From Flavobacterium shii (GTDB taxonomy: Bacteria > Bacteroidota > Bacteroidia > Flavobacteriales > Flavobacteriaceae): 64,000 bases of DNA. The position numbers and the translations under genes are program-made. Under the pieces are notes generated by a model, which worked only from the letters and a program-made list of their open reading frames with translations, was not told the DNA's origin and made no database searches. Positions 1 to 8,106 of this stretch are shown one piece after another. The number at the start of each line of letters is the position of its first letter. Position 1 is the stretch's first letter. The stretch lies in NCBI RefSeq assembly GCF_025847235.1, contig NZ_JAOZEW010000026.1:1-64000 (forward strand), read 5' to 3'.

Positions 1-87
1 TGACAAGTTTGCCGATAATTAGGATTTCACTTCAGGTTATTTAAACCAGGCTTATATTTTCTTATATCACTTATATGGTAAAAGTAA

Positions 88-1320
88 CTAGTTTTTATAA
101 CGAACCTCACAACTTCCAAATTCTTCTTGAGTGCTACGGTTTTTGTAATAAACATACACAATTACCGAAATTATACAGATTATCCCTTGAATAGCAACTG
201 TATTTCGGGTTCCTATAATATGCGATACATATCCAATTATTAAACTTCCTACTGGAATCATTCCTTGGTATGCCATAAGATAATAACTAATACTTCTTGA
301 ACGCATATGCGAAGCACTTTGAGTTTGGATGTATATGTTTATCGATGAGGTTTGCGCCATCATCCCAACACCGCTTAAAGCCATACAAAGTAGCGCTACT
401 GTTAAACTGTTTGAATAAGCCAAAATAATAATGCTAAAGCCTAATAATAAACTGGCTGCAATCATTATTTTATTCATGTTTTGTGATGTTTTTAAGTTAG
501 CTAGATAAATAGCCGATATAATGGAACCAATTCCTGCAGCGCTTTCGAACCAACTAAAAGTTTGCGCATTTCCGCTAAAAATATCCTTTGCAAAAACAGG
601 CATAAGTGTATTGAAAGAAATTACAAATAAACTACTACACATTAACATGAGAAGCATTTTTGCCATTTCGCTTTCTTTCTTAATATAATCCCATCCTTCG
701 GTTAAATCATCCAACATTTTAAGCTTATCGGTTGCTTTAATGTGAGGTGTGATTTTCATCATTAATAAAGAAATTAAAACTGGAATATAACTTAAGAAGT
801 TTCCAATAAAACAGATGTCTTCACCATAATTATGCAAAATGATTCCTGCCAAAGCAGGTCCTGCTATTCGGGCAAAATTGTTTAAAGTTGAGTTTAAAGC
901 AACTGCATTAGGTAAATCATCTTTATTATCTACAATCTCAACCATCATGGTTTGTCTACAAGTCATATCGAATGCATTTATAATTCCTTGTAATAGACTT
1001 AATGCTAAGATATAGTTGATGTTGTATATTTTTAAATAAATCAGTAAAGCCAATGCTCCCGCTTGAAACATTGCCAAAGATTGTAATACTATCATACTAC
1101 GGTGTCTGTCGTAACGACCAATAATACTTCCGGCTAATGGAGCTAAAAACAAAGACGGAATCATGCTTAAAAAAGTAGTTAAGCCTAATAGGAAAACAGA
1201 ACCTGTTACGCTATAGACCATCCAACTTACGGCAGTTTTTTGTAACCAGGTACCAATTACAGAAACAGATTGACCGTAAAAGAATAATTTGAAGTTCTTT
1301 GATTTTAATGCCTTAAACAT
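88..1320 (-). CDS. MFS transporter, drug/siderophore exporter type
   Basis: A 410-residue hydrophobic protein with about twelve membrane segments and a recognisable MFS motif A region (residues 64-76, GSIIGRYDRHRSM), which fits the MFS_3/EntS-like branch of proton-driven exporters in the inner membrane. The substrate cannot be read from the sequence. It is transcribed divergently from the LysR gene at 1411 with only 90 bp between the two starts, so that regulator is the obvious candidate to control it. Length and both ends look complete. Family assignment is firm; export rather than import is inferred from the subfamily. Confidence 0.85.
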   Translation of the reverse strand: MFKALKSKNFKLFFYGQSVSVIGTWLQKTAVSWMVYSVTGSVFLLGLTTFLSMIPSLFLAPLAGSIIGRYDRHRSMIVLQSLAMFQAGALALLIYLKIYNINYILALSLLQGIINAFDMTCRQTMMVEIVDNKDDLPNAVALNSTLNNFARIAGPALAGIILHNYGEDICFIGNFLSYIPVLISLLMMKITPHIKATDKLKMLDDLTEGWDYIKKESEMAKMLLMLMCSSLFVISFNTLMPVFAKDIFSGNAQTFSWFESAAGIGSIISAIYLANLKTSQNMNKIMIAASLLLGFSIIILAYSNSLTVALLCMALSGVGMMAQTSSINIYIQTQSASHMRSRSISYYLMAYQGMIPVGSLIIGYVSHIIGTRNTVAIQGIICIISVIVYVYYKNRSTQEEFGSCEVRYKN

Positions 1321-1410
1321 GATTGTGAAACTTTTTTACAAAGTTCGGAATTATGATTTCATTAGAAAAATTAATAATTTTACTGATAATAATTACTTTT
1401 TCTAATCGAT

Positions 1411-2286
1411 ATGGAAATCTTTCAACTAGAATATTTTATAAAAACTGCGGAAACACTTCACTTTACCAAAGCAGCAGAATTGTGTTTTGTAACGCAATCG
1501 GGATTGTCGCAACAAATAAAAAAACTGGAAGAAGAGCTCGGATTGCCGTTGTTTATAAGGATTGGCAAGAAAGTACAGCTTACCGAAGCGGGGTCGGTAT
1601 TTCTCATTCATGCTAAACAAGTTATAGAAAACGTTCAGAGTGGGAAGCAAGCTATTGATGATTTAAATGAAATGATTGGCGGAGAACTCCGAATTGGGGT
1701 TACTTATATTTTTGGACTTTTGGTTTTACCAATTGTCGATTTATTTGCAAAAACATATCCACATTTAAAAATTCTTGTCGAATATGGTACAACTGAGCCT
1801 TTGGAAAAAAAACTATTGAATAATGAATTAGATTTGGTTTTGGTCATTTCATCTAATGAAATAGAACTCCCTTTTCATAAATTCCCATTGTTTACATCAA
1901 AGTTGGTGTTGGCAGTTTCAAAAACACATTCTTTAGCCGTTTTAGATAAAATTCCCTTTAAAGAGATAGAAGATATTCCGCTTATTTTACCTGTGAAAGG
2001 ATTTAATTCTAGAGAATTTCTTGATGAATTATTTTTGAAAAATAACATGAAACCTAAAGTTTCTATTGAATTAAATGCAGTTCAGGCATTATTACGATTG
2101 GTAGGTGATGGTGATTATTGGGCAACAATTGTAACCGAGAAAGCTCTAAAAGGCTGGGATAATATAAAAGCGATTAACATTACGGGAGTCGTGACTAAAC
2201 GAGATTCGTTTATGTTAACGATAGAGGGTGCGTACCAAAAAAAGGCAGTAAAATTGTTTATAGAAGAATTTAAAAAAAGTATGTAA
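1411..2286 (+). CDS. LysR-family transcriptional regulator
   Basis: A 291-residue protein with the N-terminal LysR winged helix-turn-helix (residues 1-60, FIKTAETLHFTKAAELCFVT then LSQQIKKLEEELG) and a C-terminal periplasmic-binding-protein-like effector domain (about 85-290). Family length is normal. The ATG at 1411 starts exactly at the canonical MEIFQLEYF opening of this family, so an overlapping ORF from 1353 in another frame is spurious. It diverges from the MFS exporter, the usual arrangement for a LysR activator controlling its neighbour; the inducer is unknown. Confidence 0.92.
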   Translation: MEIFQLEYFIKTAETLHFTKAAELCFVTQSGLSQQIKKLEEELGLPLFIRIGKKVQLTEAGSVFLIHAKQVIENVQSGKQAIDDLNEMIGGELRIGVTYIFGLLVLPIVDLFAKTYPHLKILVEYGTTEPLEKKLLNNELDLVLVISSNEIELPFHKFPLFTSKLVLAVSKTHSLAVLDKIPFKEIEDIPLILPVKGFNSREFLDELFLKNNMKPKVSIELNAVQALLRLVGDGDYWATIVTEKALKGWDNIKAINITGVVTKRDSFMLTIEGAYQKKAVKLFIEEFKKSM

Positions 2287-2345
2287 GGATTAGTCGATTT
2301 TATTTTATTAACTCGATTTTTTTCATGTTATTTGCAAACCGAAAT

Positions 2346-2432
2346 AGAGAGGTGTCCGAGTGGTTGAAGGAGCTAGCCTGGAAAGCTAGTATATGGGTAA
2401 CTGTATCGTGGGTTCGAATCCCATCCTCTCTG
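2346..2432 (+). tRNA. tRNA-Ser(GGA)
   Basis: An 87-nt cloverleaf. The acceptor arm AGAGAGG (2346-2352) pairs with CCTCTCT (2425-2431) and G2432 is the discriminator. The anticodon stem CTAGC/GCTAG (2373-2377/2385-2389) encloses loop CTGGAAA with anticodon GGA at 2380-2382. The T arm GTGGG-TTCGAAT-CCCAT is intact and there is a long variable arm, as expected for a class II serine tRNA. CCA is not encoded. It reads UCC and UCU codons. Confidence 0.96.
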
Positions 2433-2440
2433 CAAAAAAA

Positions 2441-2483
2441 CAAAACCCTTGTGAATAAGACTTCACAAGGGTTTTGTTTTTTA
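2441..2483 (+). terminator. Intrinsic terminator of tRNA-Ser (hairpin family copy 1)
   Basis: The arms AAAACCCTTGTGAA and TTCACAAGGGTTTT form a perfect 14-bp stem around a short loop, followed by GTTTTTT. The same hairpin recurs at 4260-4302, 5251-5292 and 6601-6638. Confidence 0.9.
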
Positions 2484-2688
2484 AAGTACAAAATTCAGTA
2501 TACGTCTAAGGATATTGAATTCTACATTTCAATTCTCCTAATGAGTAGTTTGAAAAGGGCTAGTTAGTGTATGAAAAAAATAATAGTTTATATTAATTCA
2601 TAATCTACTTTAGTAATACAAAGCACCTGTTTTTCCAAAATGAAACAATAACAAACCTGTTATTCCTAGTTGATACCTGTTTTTTCAT

Positions 2689-2696
2689 TATATTTG
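2689..2696 (+). promoter_or_regulatory. Putative -7 promoter element (TATATTTG) for the Fic gene
   Basis: A perfect match to the Bacteroidota -7 consensus TAnnTTTG, 26 bp before the ATG at 2723. A TTG lies at 2670-2672, a slightly short 16 bp upstream, and could be the -33 element. Confidence 0.55.
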
Positions 2697-2722
2697 AATA
2701 ATCATTTTTTTTTAATATTGAT

Positions 2723-4258
2723 ATGGATAGTAACAATTTTTCGCTTCAGGTAAATATTTTTCATGGATTAAAGGCTCCAGAAGAAGGAATATTAGTTGGT
2801 TATTCTGCCATTATTGAAAAATTAAGATTAGGAATTCCTTTTCCTAATAAATTGTCTCTTATTAGTGAAAAAAGGAGAAGCTACGAAACCAATGAATGGA
2901 AAGTATTTTCGTCCCGAAACAATTTTGAAGATACGTTATATAAGCATCTCATTTTTGCATTAAAATATGAAGGAATAAACCTGTTGTTCTTTAAGAAATT
3001 ATTTCAAAAAATTTCAAAAGATGAAATAACAAGTATAATACAAAATGAACCAACAGGGCAGTACAGTAGAAAAATATGGTTTTTGTACGAATGGCTTATG
3101 CAGGAAGAGCTTCCTATTCTGAGCCTGACTATTAAAAATTTTATTCCGCTAGTAGATGAAGACATTCAATTTGGGGTATCAAAAAGTATTAATTTCAGTC
3201 GTCACCGCATTAAAAACAATTTACCAGGGACGATTGATTTTTGTCCATTAATTTTTAAAACAGAGAAATTAAAAAATTATATTGAAGAGAATCTTTCCCA
3301 AAAAAAAGATGCTTATTTAAATACGTTTCATAAAGATGTTTTACAAAGAGCTTCGGCTTTTTTATTGCTGAAAGATTCAAAAGCTTCTTTTACAATAGAA
3401 GGAGAGAATCCTACAACTAATCGCGCTGTGCGTTGGGGTAAAGCGATTGGTCAGGCGGGTTTAAAAGCATTGGATAAAGAAGAATTGCTTCGTCTGCAAC
3501 AAATCGTAATAGAAAACAGTCGTTTTCTTGAAATGGGTTTTAGAAAAGAAGGAGGTTTTGTAGGCGAGCACGAAAGAACTACTGGCGAACCAATTCCAGA
3601 ACATATTTCAGCAAAAAATGAAGATATAGAAAAATTGATTGATGGCTTGATTGCGACTTATCAAAAGTTGAAAGAATCTGATTTTGATCCTGTTTTAGCT
3701 GCTGCTGCAATCGCATTCGGTTTTGTGTTTATTCATCCTTATGTAGATGGGAACGGTAGAATTCATCGTTATTTAATTCATCATATTTTATCTAAAATGA
3801 AATTTGCACATCAAGGAATTATTTTTCCTGTTTCGGCTTCTATTTTAGATCATATTGATGATTATAGAAAAGTGTTAGAGTTACATTCTCATCCATTACT
3901 TGATTTTATAGAATGGGAAAAGACGAAATCTAATAATGTGGAAGTCCTGAATGAAACTATTGATTTTTATCGCTACTTTGACGCAACGAAACAAGCGGAG
4001 TTTTTGTACGATTGTGTAAACGATACGATTGAAAATGTTATTCCGCAAGAAGTAACTTATCTTCAGAAATACGATGAAATGAAAAGTTATTTAGATGATG
4101 TTTTTCAAATGCCAGATAAAACAGTAGCATTACTTATTCGGTTTTTAGAGCAGAATAACGGTAAGTTTTCAAAAAGAGCTATCGAAAAGGAATTTTCTTT
4201 ATTAACAGAAGAAGAAATAAATGAAATAGAGTATAATTATAATTTAAGAATGAAATAA
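2723..4258 (+). CDS. Fic-domain protein (probable AMPylator, class II-type inhibition motif)
   Basis: A 511-residue protein with a Fic core. The catalytic loop HPYVDGNGRIHR (residues 338-349) matches HPFx[D/E]GNGRxxR, with His338 as the expected catalytic base for transferring AMP to a target hydroxyl. An N-terminal SFTIEG (222-227) fits the inhibitory [S/T]xxxE[G/N] helix that precedes the Fic core in class II proteins, so the enzyme is likely autoinhibited. Residues 1-200 are unlike the usual short Fic_N domain and I do not recognise them. A tRNA terminator lies upstream and a degraded copy of the same hairpin follows the stop. The target protein is unknown. Confidence 0.88.
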   Translation: MDSNNFSLQVNIFHGLKAPEEGILVGYSAIIEKLRLGIPFPNKLSLISEKRRSYETNEWKVFSSRNNFEDTLYKHLIFALKYEGINLLFFKKLFQKISKDEITSIIQNEPTGQYSRKIWFLYEWLMQEELPILSLTIKNFIPLVDEDIQFGVSKSINFSRHRIKNNLPGTIDFCPLIFKTEKLKNYIEENLSQKKDAYLNTFHKDVLQRASAFLLLKDSKASFTIEGENPTTNRAVRWGKAIGQAGLKALDKEELLRLQQIVIENSRFLEMGFRKEGGFVGEHERTTGEPIPEHISAKNEDIEKLIDGLIATYQKLKESDFDPVLAAAAIAFGFVFIHPYVDGNGRIHRYLIHHILSKMKFAHQGIIFPVSASILDHIDDYRKVLELHSHPLLDFIEWEKTKSNNVEVLNETIDFYRYFDATKQAEFLYDCVNDTIENVIPQEVTYLQKYDEMKSYLDDVFQMPDKTVALLIRFLEQNNGKFSKRAIEKEFSLLTEEEINEIEYNYNLRMK

Positions 4259-4259
4259 T

Positions 4260-4302
4260 AAAACCTTTGCGAAGCTTTAATTCACAAGGGTTTTGTTTTT
4301 TA
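4260..4302 (+). terminator. Terminator after Fic gene (hairpin family copy 2, diverged)
   Basis: The right arm TTCACAAGGGTTTT plus GTTTTTT is identical to the tRNA-Ser terminator. The left arm AAAACCTTTGCGAA differs at two positions, one of which can still form a G-U pair. Confidence 0.75.
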
Positions 4303-4376
4303 ATTGCGTGAAATTCACTCTAAATCAATTCTTTGAAAAAGCATGAAATCATTTCTCAACACTAATCTTATAAAAC

Positions 4377-4410
4377 AAAAAAGAGATTTCAAATTTGAAA
4401 TCTCTTTTTA
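4377..4410 (-). terminator. Bidirectional terminator hairpin after the XRE gene
   Basis: A perfect palindrome with arms AAAAAGAGATTTC and GAAATCTCTTTTT around AAATTT. It lies 29 bp beyond the stop of the minus-strand XRE gene and supplies a U-run in that direction. Confidence 0.75.
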
Positions 4411-4438
4411 CAATAAATTATATCTCATAAAAGGACAT

Positions 4439-4837
4439 TTACTTCCCTTTTAATAACTTCTCCAAATATTCATTTTTATCTTTTTCAGCTTGAACTAAAC
4501 GTTCGTAAAGCTCAACAACTTTGTCAAGAGGATTGAATGAACAATTATTTGATTGAATGGCTCCATTACTATAACTAAAGTCATTATCGTAAATTGTGTT
4601 AAAATAATTAATCACATTTTCTTCTGAAAAGTTTTTAATTGCCTCGACAGTAACTCCAAGAGCCTTCGCTACTTCTTTAAGTTTCTCTTCGTCTATGTTT
4701 TCGCTGTTTTCTATAGCAGAAATTGCTTGCTGATTTGTTCCCAAAGCCTGTGCAAGTGCTTCTTGTTTCATGTCTTTAAGTTCACGAATACGGCTTATTT
4801 TACGCCCTATATGAAATGGTTTTGTTGTTGCGCTCAT
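4439..4837 (-). CDS. XRE-family helix-turn-helix regulator
   Basis: A 132-residue protein with a Cro/C1-type helix-turn-helix at about residues 10-70 (ISRIRELKDMKQEALAQALG, then AISAIENSENIDEEKL). The C-terminal third ends in a charged helix (VVELYERLVQAEKDKNEYLEKL) that looks like a dimerisation coiled coil. This fits a small DNA-binding repressor. A TAnnTTTG box sits only 4 bp before the start codon, so the mRNA may be leaderless. It lies between two Fic genes on the opposite strand from the first; no target is visible. Ends look complete. Confidence 0.85.
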   Translation of the reverse strand: MSATTKPFHIGRKISRIRELKDMKQEALAQALGTNQQAISAIENSENIDEEKLKEVAKALGVTVEAIKNFSEENVINYFNTIYDNDFSYSNGAIQSNNCSFNPLDKVVELYERLVQAEKDKNEYLEKLLKGK

Positions 4838-4841
4838 AAAT

Positions 4842-4849
4842 CAAAGATA
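4842..4849 (-). promoter_or_regulatory. Putative -7 promoter element (TATCTTTG) of the XRE gene
   Basis: The reverse complement reads TATCTTTG, a match to TAnnTTTG. Only four bases separate it from the ATG at 4837, so initiation would fall on or beside the start codon. Confidence 0.5.
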
Positions 4850-5043
4850 TTTAAAATTTTTAGAGAAAATAGATTTTAGTAAAAAACAGGCTTGCTTTTG
4901 TAAGATACGGTTTTCAATATTTACACAAAAATACAGTTTTTCAGATGATTAATTAAAACACAGTTCATCAATTCTCAAAAGCAGTATTTGTTTTTTATAA
5001 GAAAATATTGATTATTTTTACATTTTACCAAAATATAGAAATT

Positions 5044-5220
5044 ATGGAAATCAAAAATCAAGTATTAGATGCTATAAAAAAAGCTGAACAGCCTGTAAAC
5101 GCTGGAAAAGTAGTTGAGTTAACTAAACTAGACCGTAAAGAAGTAGATAAGGCAATGAAAATGTTGAAGGACGAAGGTTTAATAGTTTCTCCTAAACGTT
5201 GCTTTTGGGAAGCAAAATAA
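5044..5220 (+). CDS. Small winged-helix-like protein (58 residues)
   Basis: MEIKNQVLDAIKKAEQPVNA followed by GKVVELTKLDRKEVDKAMK and a short beta-wing tail (EGLIVSPKRCFWEAK) reads as a minimal winged helix resembling DprA/MarR-type C-terminal wHTH domains. I chose the ATG at 5044 over an upstream TTG at 5008 because it gives the compact domain with nothing extra. It is followed by a terminator hairpin. Function is unknown; DNA binding is inferred from the fold pattern. Confidence 0.7.
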   Translation: MEIKNQVLDAIKKAEQPVNAGKVVELTKLDRKEVDKAMKMLKDEGLIVSPKRCFWEAK

Positions 5221-5250
5221 ATCTGAAATGGTCAATTTTAGATTCAAACC

Positions 5251-5292
5251 AAAAACCCTTGTGAAGTTTTATTCACAAGGGTTTTGTTTTTT
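5251..5292 (+). terminator. Terminator (hairpin family copy 3)
   Basis: AAAACCCTTGTGAA and TTCACAAGGGTTTT flank a GTTTTA loop and are followed by GTTTTTT. This is the same element as the tRNA-Ser terminator, and the downstream TAAA-ACAAAAT is also shared. Confidence 0.85.
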
Positions 5293-5350
5293 AAACACAA
5301 AATATGGATTTACGATAAATCAATTTAACATGTTTTATTTCTTCATTTTT

Positions 5351-5418
5351 TTTAACATGACGAAATTAACGTGTTAACTTTTTCTGTGTTCTTTAACATG
5401 AAGTGATTAACGTGTTAA
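5351..5418. repeat. Two direct copies of a 27-bp TTTAACATGA...TTAACGTGTTAA unit
   Basis: Units lie at 5351-5377 and 5392-5418 (41-bp period), each ending in the dyad TTAAC-GT-GTTAA. They sit between convergent genes. The same dyad reappears at 47364-47379. They could be operator sites or decayed repeat DNA. Confidence 0.6.
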
Positions 5419-5428
5419 TAAAAAAGAC

Positions 5429-6559
5429 TTATTTAAACTTAATGCGTTGTGAAGCATTTTGTAAAAAATCATACAGAGCTATGTTAATATAAAAATTTTC
5501 TTTTCCGATTTTGTGCAATGTTATCAATTTTAATGCTATAAGTTGATCTAAATGTTTTGAGGCTGTTTGTCTTGTAATTCCTAAGTCTTGAACTAGAAAA
5601 TCAATTTTAGTGTAGGGATGTTTAAATAGATTATTTATTAAATCTTGGGAATAGATTTTAGGTAATTCTAAACGAATTCTTTGCTTATATTCCATCATTA
5701 ATTTTTTAATTCCTCTGATGATTCCTGTCGTTTGAATGGATGTTTGTTCAACGGCTTCAAGCATAAAAAGTATCCATGGTTCCCAATTTTTTGATGCTCT
5801 GGTTTCTTGTAAAAGATTGTAATAATCTGCTTTATTTTGATTTATATATCTACTTAAATATAAAATAGGTAAGCGTAATAGATCTTCTTTTACTAAATAT
5901 AAAATATTAATAATTCTGCCTGTACGACCATTACCGTCATAGAAAGGATGGATACTTTCGAATTGATGATGAATGATTGCCATTTTGACTAAGGGGTCAA
6001 TATCTGATAGAGTGTCATCATTAATGAATTTTTCTAAATTATTCATCAGTGATACAATATCATCATGATTTTGAGGAGGTGTATATATAATCTCACCTGT
6101 TTGACCATTTTTAAGTTCTGTACCAGGAAGTTTTCTAAAACCAGCTTTGGTTTCTTCTAGAATTCCTTGTATTTCTATAATTTGATTAGATGTAATAAGT
6201 TGCTTTGAACGAACAATTGCAAATCCTTCTTTCAGAGCTGTGGCGTAATTATATACTTCTTTTGCGGCAGTACTAGCAAACTGTTGAGCAATACTATCGC
6301 TACTAAATAGCTCATCATGTGTAGTGATTATATTTTCTATAGCCGAACTATCTTTAGCTTCCTGTAATGACAGCGTATTAAGAATAATAACTTCATTTGG
6401 TATTGATTCAGCAACTCCATTAAGTTCTGCAAGTGCTTTATGAGCTAAGGTTAATTTTTTTAGGATTAATTTGCTTTCTACATCCTGATCTAGCGGTAAC
6501 ATTGGAAGTTGATATTGATTCATGGTAAGTTTTTTTAATTCTTCATGTAATGTTGGCAT
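5429..6559 (-). CDS. Fic-domain AMPylator with N-terminal Fic_N and C-terminal winged helix
   Basis: A 376-residue protein with the class II architecture known from Shewanella SoFic and Bacteroides Fic proteins. An N-terminal domain carries the inhibitory motif SSAIEN (71-76), then the Fic core has HPFYDGNGRTGR (204-215, catalytic His204). The C-terminal winged helix (about 310-376) includes LGITRQTASKHLDQLIALKL. It should transfer AMP from ATP to a protein hydroxyl and is probably autoinhibited through Glu75. Length matches the family. It lies next to an unrelated second Fic protein at 2723. Target unknown. Confidence 0.92.
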   Translation of the reverse strand: MPTLHEELKKLTMNQYQLPMLPLDQDVESKLILKKLTLAHKALAELNGVAESIPNEVIILNTLSLQEAKDSSAIENIITTHDELFSSDSIAQQFASTAAKEVYNYATALKEGFAIVRSKQLITSNQIIEIQGILEETKAGFRKLPGTELKNGQTGEIIYTPPQNHDDIVSLMNNLEKFINDDTLSDIDPLVKMAIIHHQFESIHPFYDGNGRTGRIINILYLVKEDLLRLPILYLSRYINQNKADYYNLLQETRASKNWEPWILFMLEAVEQTSIQTTGIIRGIKKLMMEYKQRIRLELPKIYSQDLINNLFKHPYTKIDFLVQDLGITRQTASKHLDQLIALKLITLHKIGKENFYINIALYDFLQNASQRIKFK

Positions 6560-6600
6560 AATGTTATCATAGTCAACTTTTAGAGTAAGACAAATTTAAT

Positions 6601-6638
6601 ATAAAACCCTTGTGAAGTTTTATTCACAAGGGTTTTTA
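6601..6638 (-). terminator. Terminator (hairpin family copy 4)
   Basis: The stem AAAACCCTTGTGAA / TTCACAAGGGTTTT has the same loop as copy 3. It lies 21 bp past the stop of the minus-strand gene at 6659 and upstream of the Fic gene. Confidence 0.8.
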
Positions 6639-6658
6639 TTTTATTATAACATAGAAGT

Positions 6659-7279
6659 CTATCCTAAATCAATTCTTTCAAAGTTAGGAGTAAATGCTAG
6701 TAAATCTGTAAACAGGAGTTTGTTATCTCTCGTTTCATAGCTCCAATTTATAAATTGCAGATAATGCGAAGGATTATCATTACTTGAAGAACTTCTGTCA
6801 TCCAGAAGCTCTTTGCAGTTTTTAGTATCTAGCCATTCGAATATTTCTGTAAATGTTTTTCCTCCTTGTCTTATAAACGAAGCCAGTTCTGGAAGAATAG
6901 ATTTTGTTTCTTCAGAAATATGAATGTTTAATCCATATCTCGATTCAAATTTTGAAATGTTATACTTGTCCAAATCTGTTATGAATTTTGGATTTAGCTT
7001 TAATTGTTCCTCAATAGTGGCTTTTTCTTCAGCAGATATTGATTTCAAGAAAGTGCTAGAGCAAAAATCTGTTCCTACTTGCTTTTTGAATTTTGAATTA
7101 AAAAGACGTTTCAGTATTACCAAAGGTTCATCCAGTGTTCCAATCTTATCTTTTGTTATAACACCAACAAAGGAATGATATTCTTCAAACTCAATAGGAA
7201 CAAATTTCTCAATTCGATGAATTCCTTTTGCATAGGATTTAACCCATTGCCCAATCTGAAAATCTTTATGTGTATTCAT
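6659..7279 (-). CDS. Uncharacterised protein (206 residues)
   Basis: I do not recognise this protein. It is soluble, has no signal peptide or membrane segment, and opens with a beta-rich stretch (DFQIGQWVKSYAKGIHRIEK) that resembles a small SH3-like/KOW barrel. This is followed by a helical middle (about 100-150) and a low-complexity SSSSND patch near residue 165. Start and stop look natural and a terminator follows. It closes the accessory islet that starts at tRNA-Ser. No function is proposed. Confidence 0.7.
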   Translation of the reverse strand: MNTHKDFQIGQWVKSYAKGIHRIEKFVPIEFEEYHSFVGVITKDKIGTLDEPLVILKRLFNSKFKKQVGTDFCSSTFLKSISAEEKATIEEQLKLNPKFITDLDKYNISKFESRYGLNIHISEETKSILPELASFIRQGGKTFTEIFEWLDTKNCKELLDDRSSSSNDNPSHYLQFINWSYETRDNKLLFTDLLAFTPNFERIDLG

Positions 7280-7367
7280 ACTCTGAATGATATAATTTAA
7301 AACTATAATTTAATAAGTTGTATGTAATTGCTGCGTCTGTTCACTTCGCTTGGGGCGCAAAATGGTA

Positions 7368-7507
7368 TTTAACACATAGAAACATAGATTTTGTAATCTA
7401 AAAAGACGTTTCACTCAAGATAAATCACATAGCACTATGTGAAAAAATATAATTTTCTAAAAACATCTTTAAATTATAATTTTAAACCTATGTTTCTATG
7501 TGTTAAA
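7368..7507. repeat. 140-bp palindromic intergenic element, copy A
   Basis: The terminal inverted arms TTTAACACATAGAAACATAG (7368-7387) and CTATGTTTCTATGTGTTAAA (7488-7507) are perfect complements. They enclose an inner palindrome CACATAGCACTATGTG and the string AAAAAGACGTTTCAC. Related copies lie at 19528-19676, 38404-38546 (opposite orientation) and 48608-48640 (one arm only). No ORF is present. It is a MITE/REP-like repeat. Confidence 0.85.
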
Positions 7508-7525
7508 ATGATTATAATCAAAGGA

Positions 7526-8032
7526 TTATAATTTAATCTCAAACAAGCTAAAAGAACCTTCTTTGTAATGTTCTGGTAATTCGCTAGTCCACTCGATAAC
7601 GCTAACACCTTTAAAATCAAAACCGCAACTTGTGTAGTATTTGTTTATTCTTTCGTTTCCGCTATGAGTATCTAGTCTTATGTAAGATTTACCATTTTCT
7701 TTGGCATATATTTTTACCCATTCTATGATTTTTGTAACATAAGAGCGACCTCTAAATTTTGGGTTTGTAGCAATACGATGAAGATATACTGCAGGATCTT
7801 GAGCAGCTTCTTTCCAGATAATCAAATCATTAAAAGTAAGTACAAATGTACAGGCAACTTCCCCTTCATCTTTGATTATAAAGTGACGGTCTTCGGCGAT
7901 TTCTTTCTCTATTAATGCTTTTTCAAAACCTCTCCAGCTTTTATTATTAACTGTTTTTTGATAAGACGTAGCTTCATTATAGATATCGAAAACGGCATCG
8001 ATATCTTCGTTTGTAGTTTTAAAAAATTCCAT
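7526..8032 (-). CDS. GNAT-family N-acetyltransferase
   Basis: A 168-residue protein with the GNAT fold. The acetyl-CoA pyrophosphate loop is seen in ATNPKFRGRSYVTKIIEWV (about residues 89-107, a Q/RxxGxx variant), followed by YIRLDTHSGNERINKYYTSC and GFDFKGV as motif B. The acceptor, whether amine, peptide or antibiotic, cannot be predicted. A TATCTTTG promoter box lies about 35 bp upstream (8067-8074, minus strand). It stands alone between a repeat and the nitrilase gene. Family assignment is firm. Confidence 0.88.
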   Translation of the reverse strand: MEFFKTTNEDIDAVFDIYNEATSYQKTVNNKSWRGFEKALIEKEIAEDRHFIIKDEGEVACTFVLTFNDLIIWKEAAQDPAVYLHRIATNPKFRGRSYVTKIIEWVKIYAKENGKSYIRLDTHSGNERINKYYTSCGFDFKGVSVIEWTSELPEHYKEGSFSLFEIKL

Positions 8033-8106
8033 TGTAGTGTTTTATTCTGTAGATTAATCAATTCCCCAAAGATAAATCTTTCCGATGCTTTACGTCTGTA
8101 AAATTA

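Noticed and set aside
1353..1616. 87-codon plus-strand ORF
   Set aside because: It overlaps the LysR gene in another frame, has no domain, and the LysR reading frame has clear family motifs.
2325..2567. 80-codon ORF and an antisense 63-codon ORF
   Set aside because: Both are translations of tRNA-Ser and its terminator.
5351..5418. CRISPR-like reading of the direct repeats
   Set aside because: Only two units, a 14-bp spacer and no cas genes.
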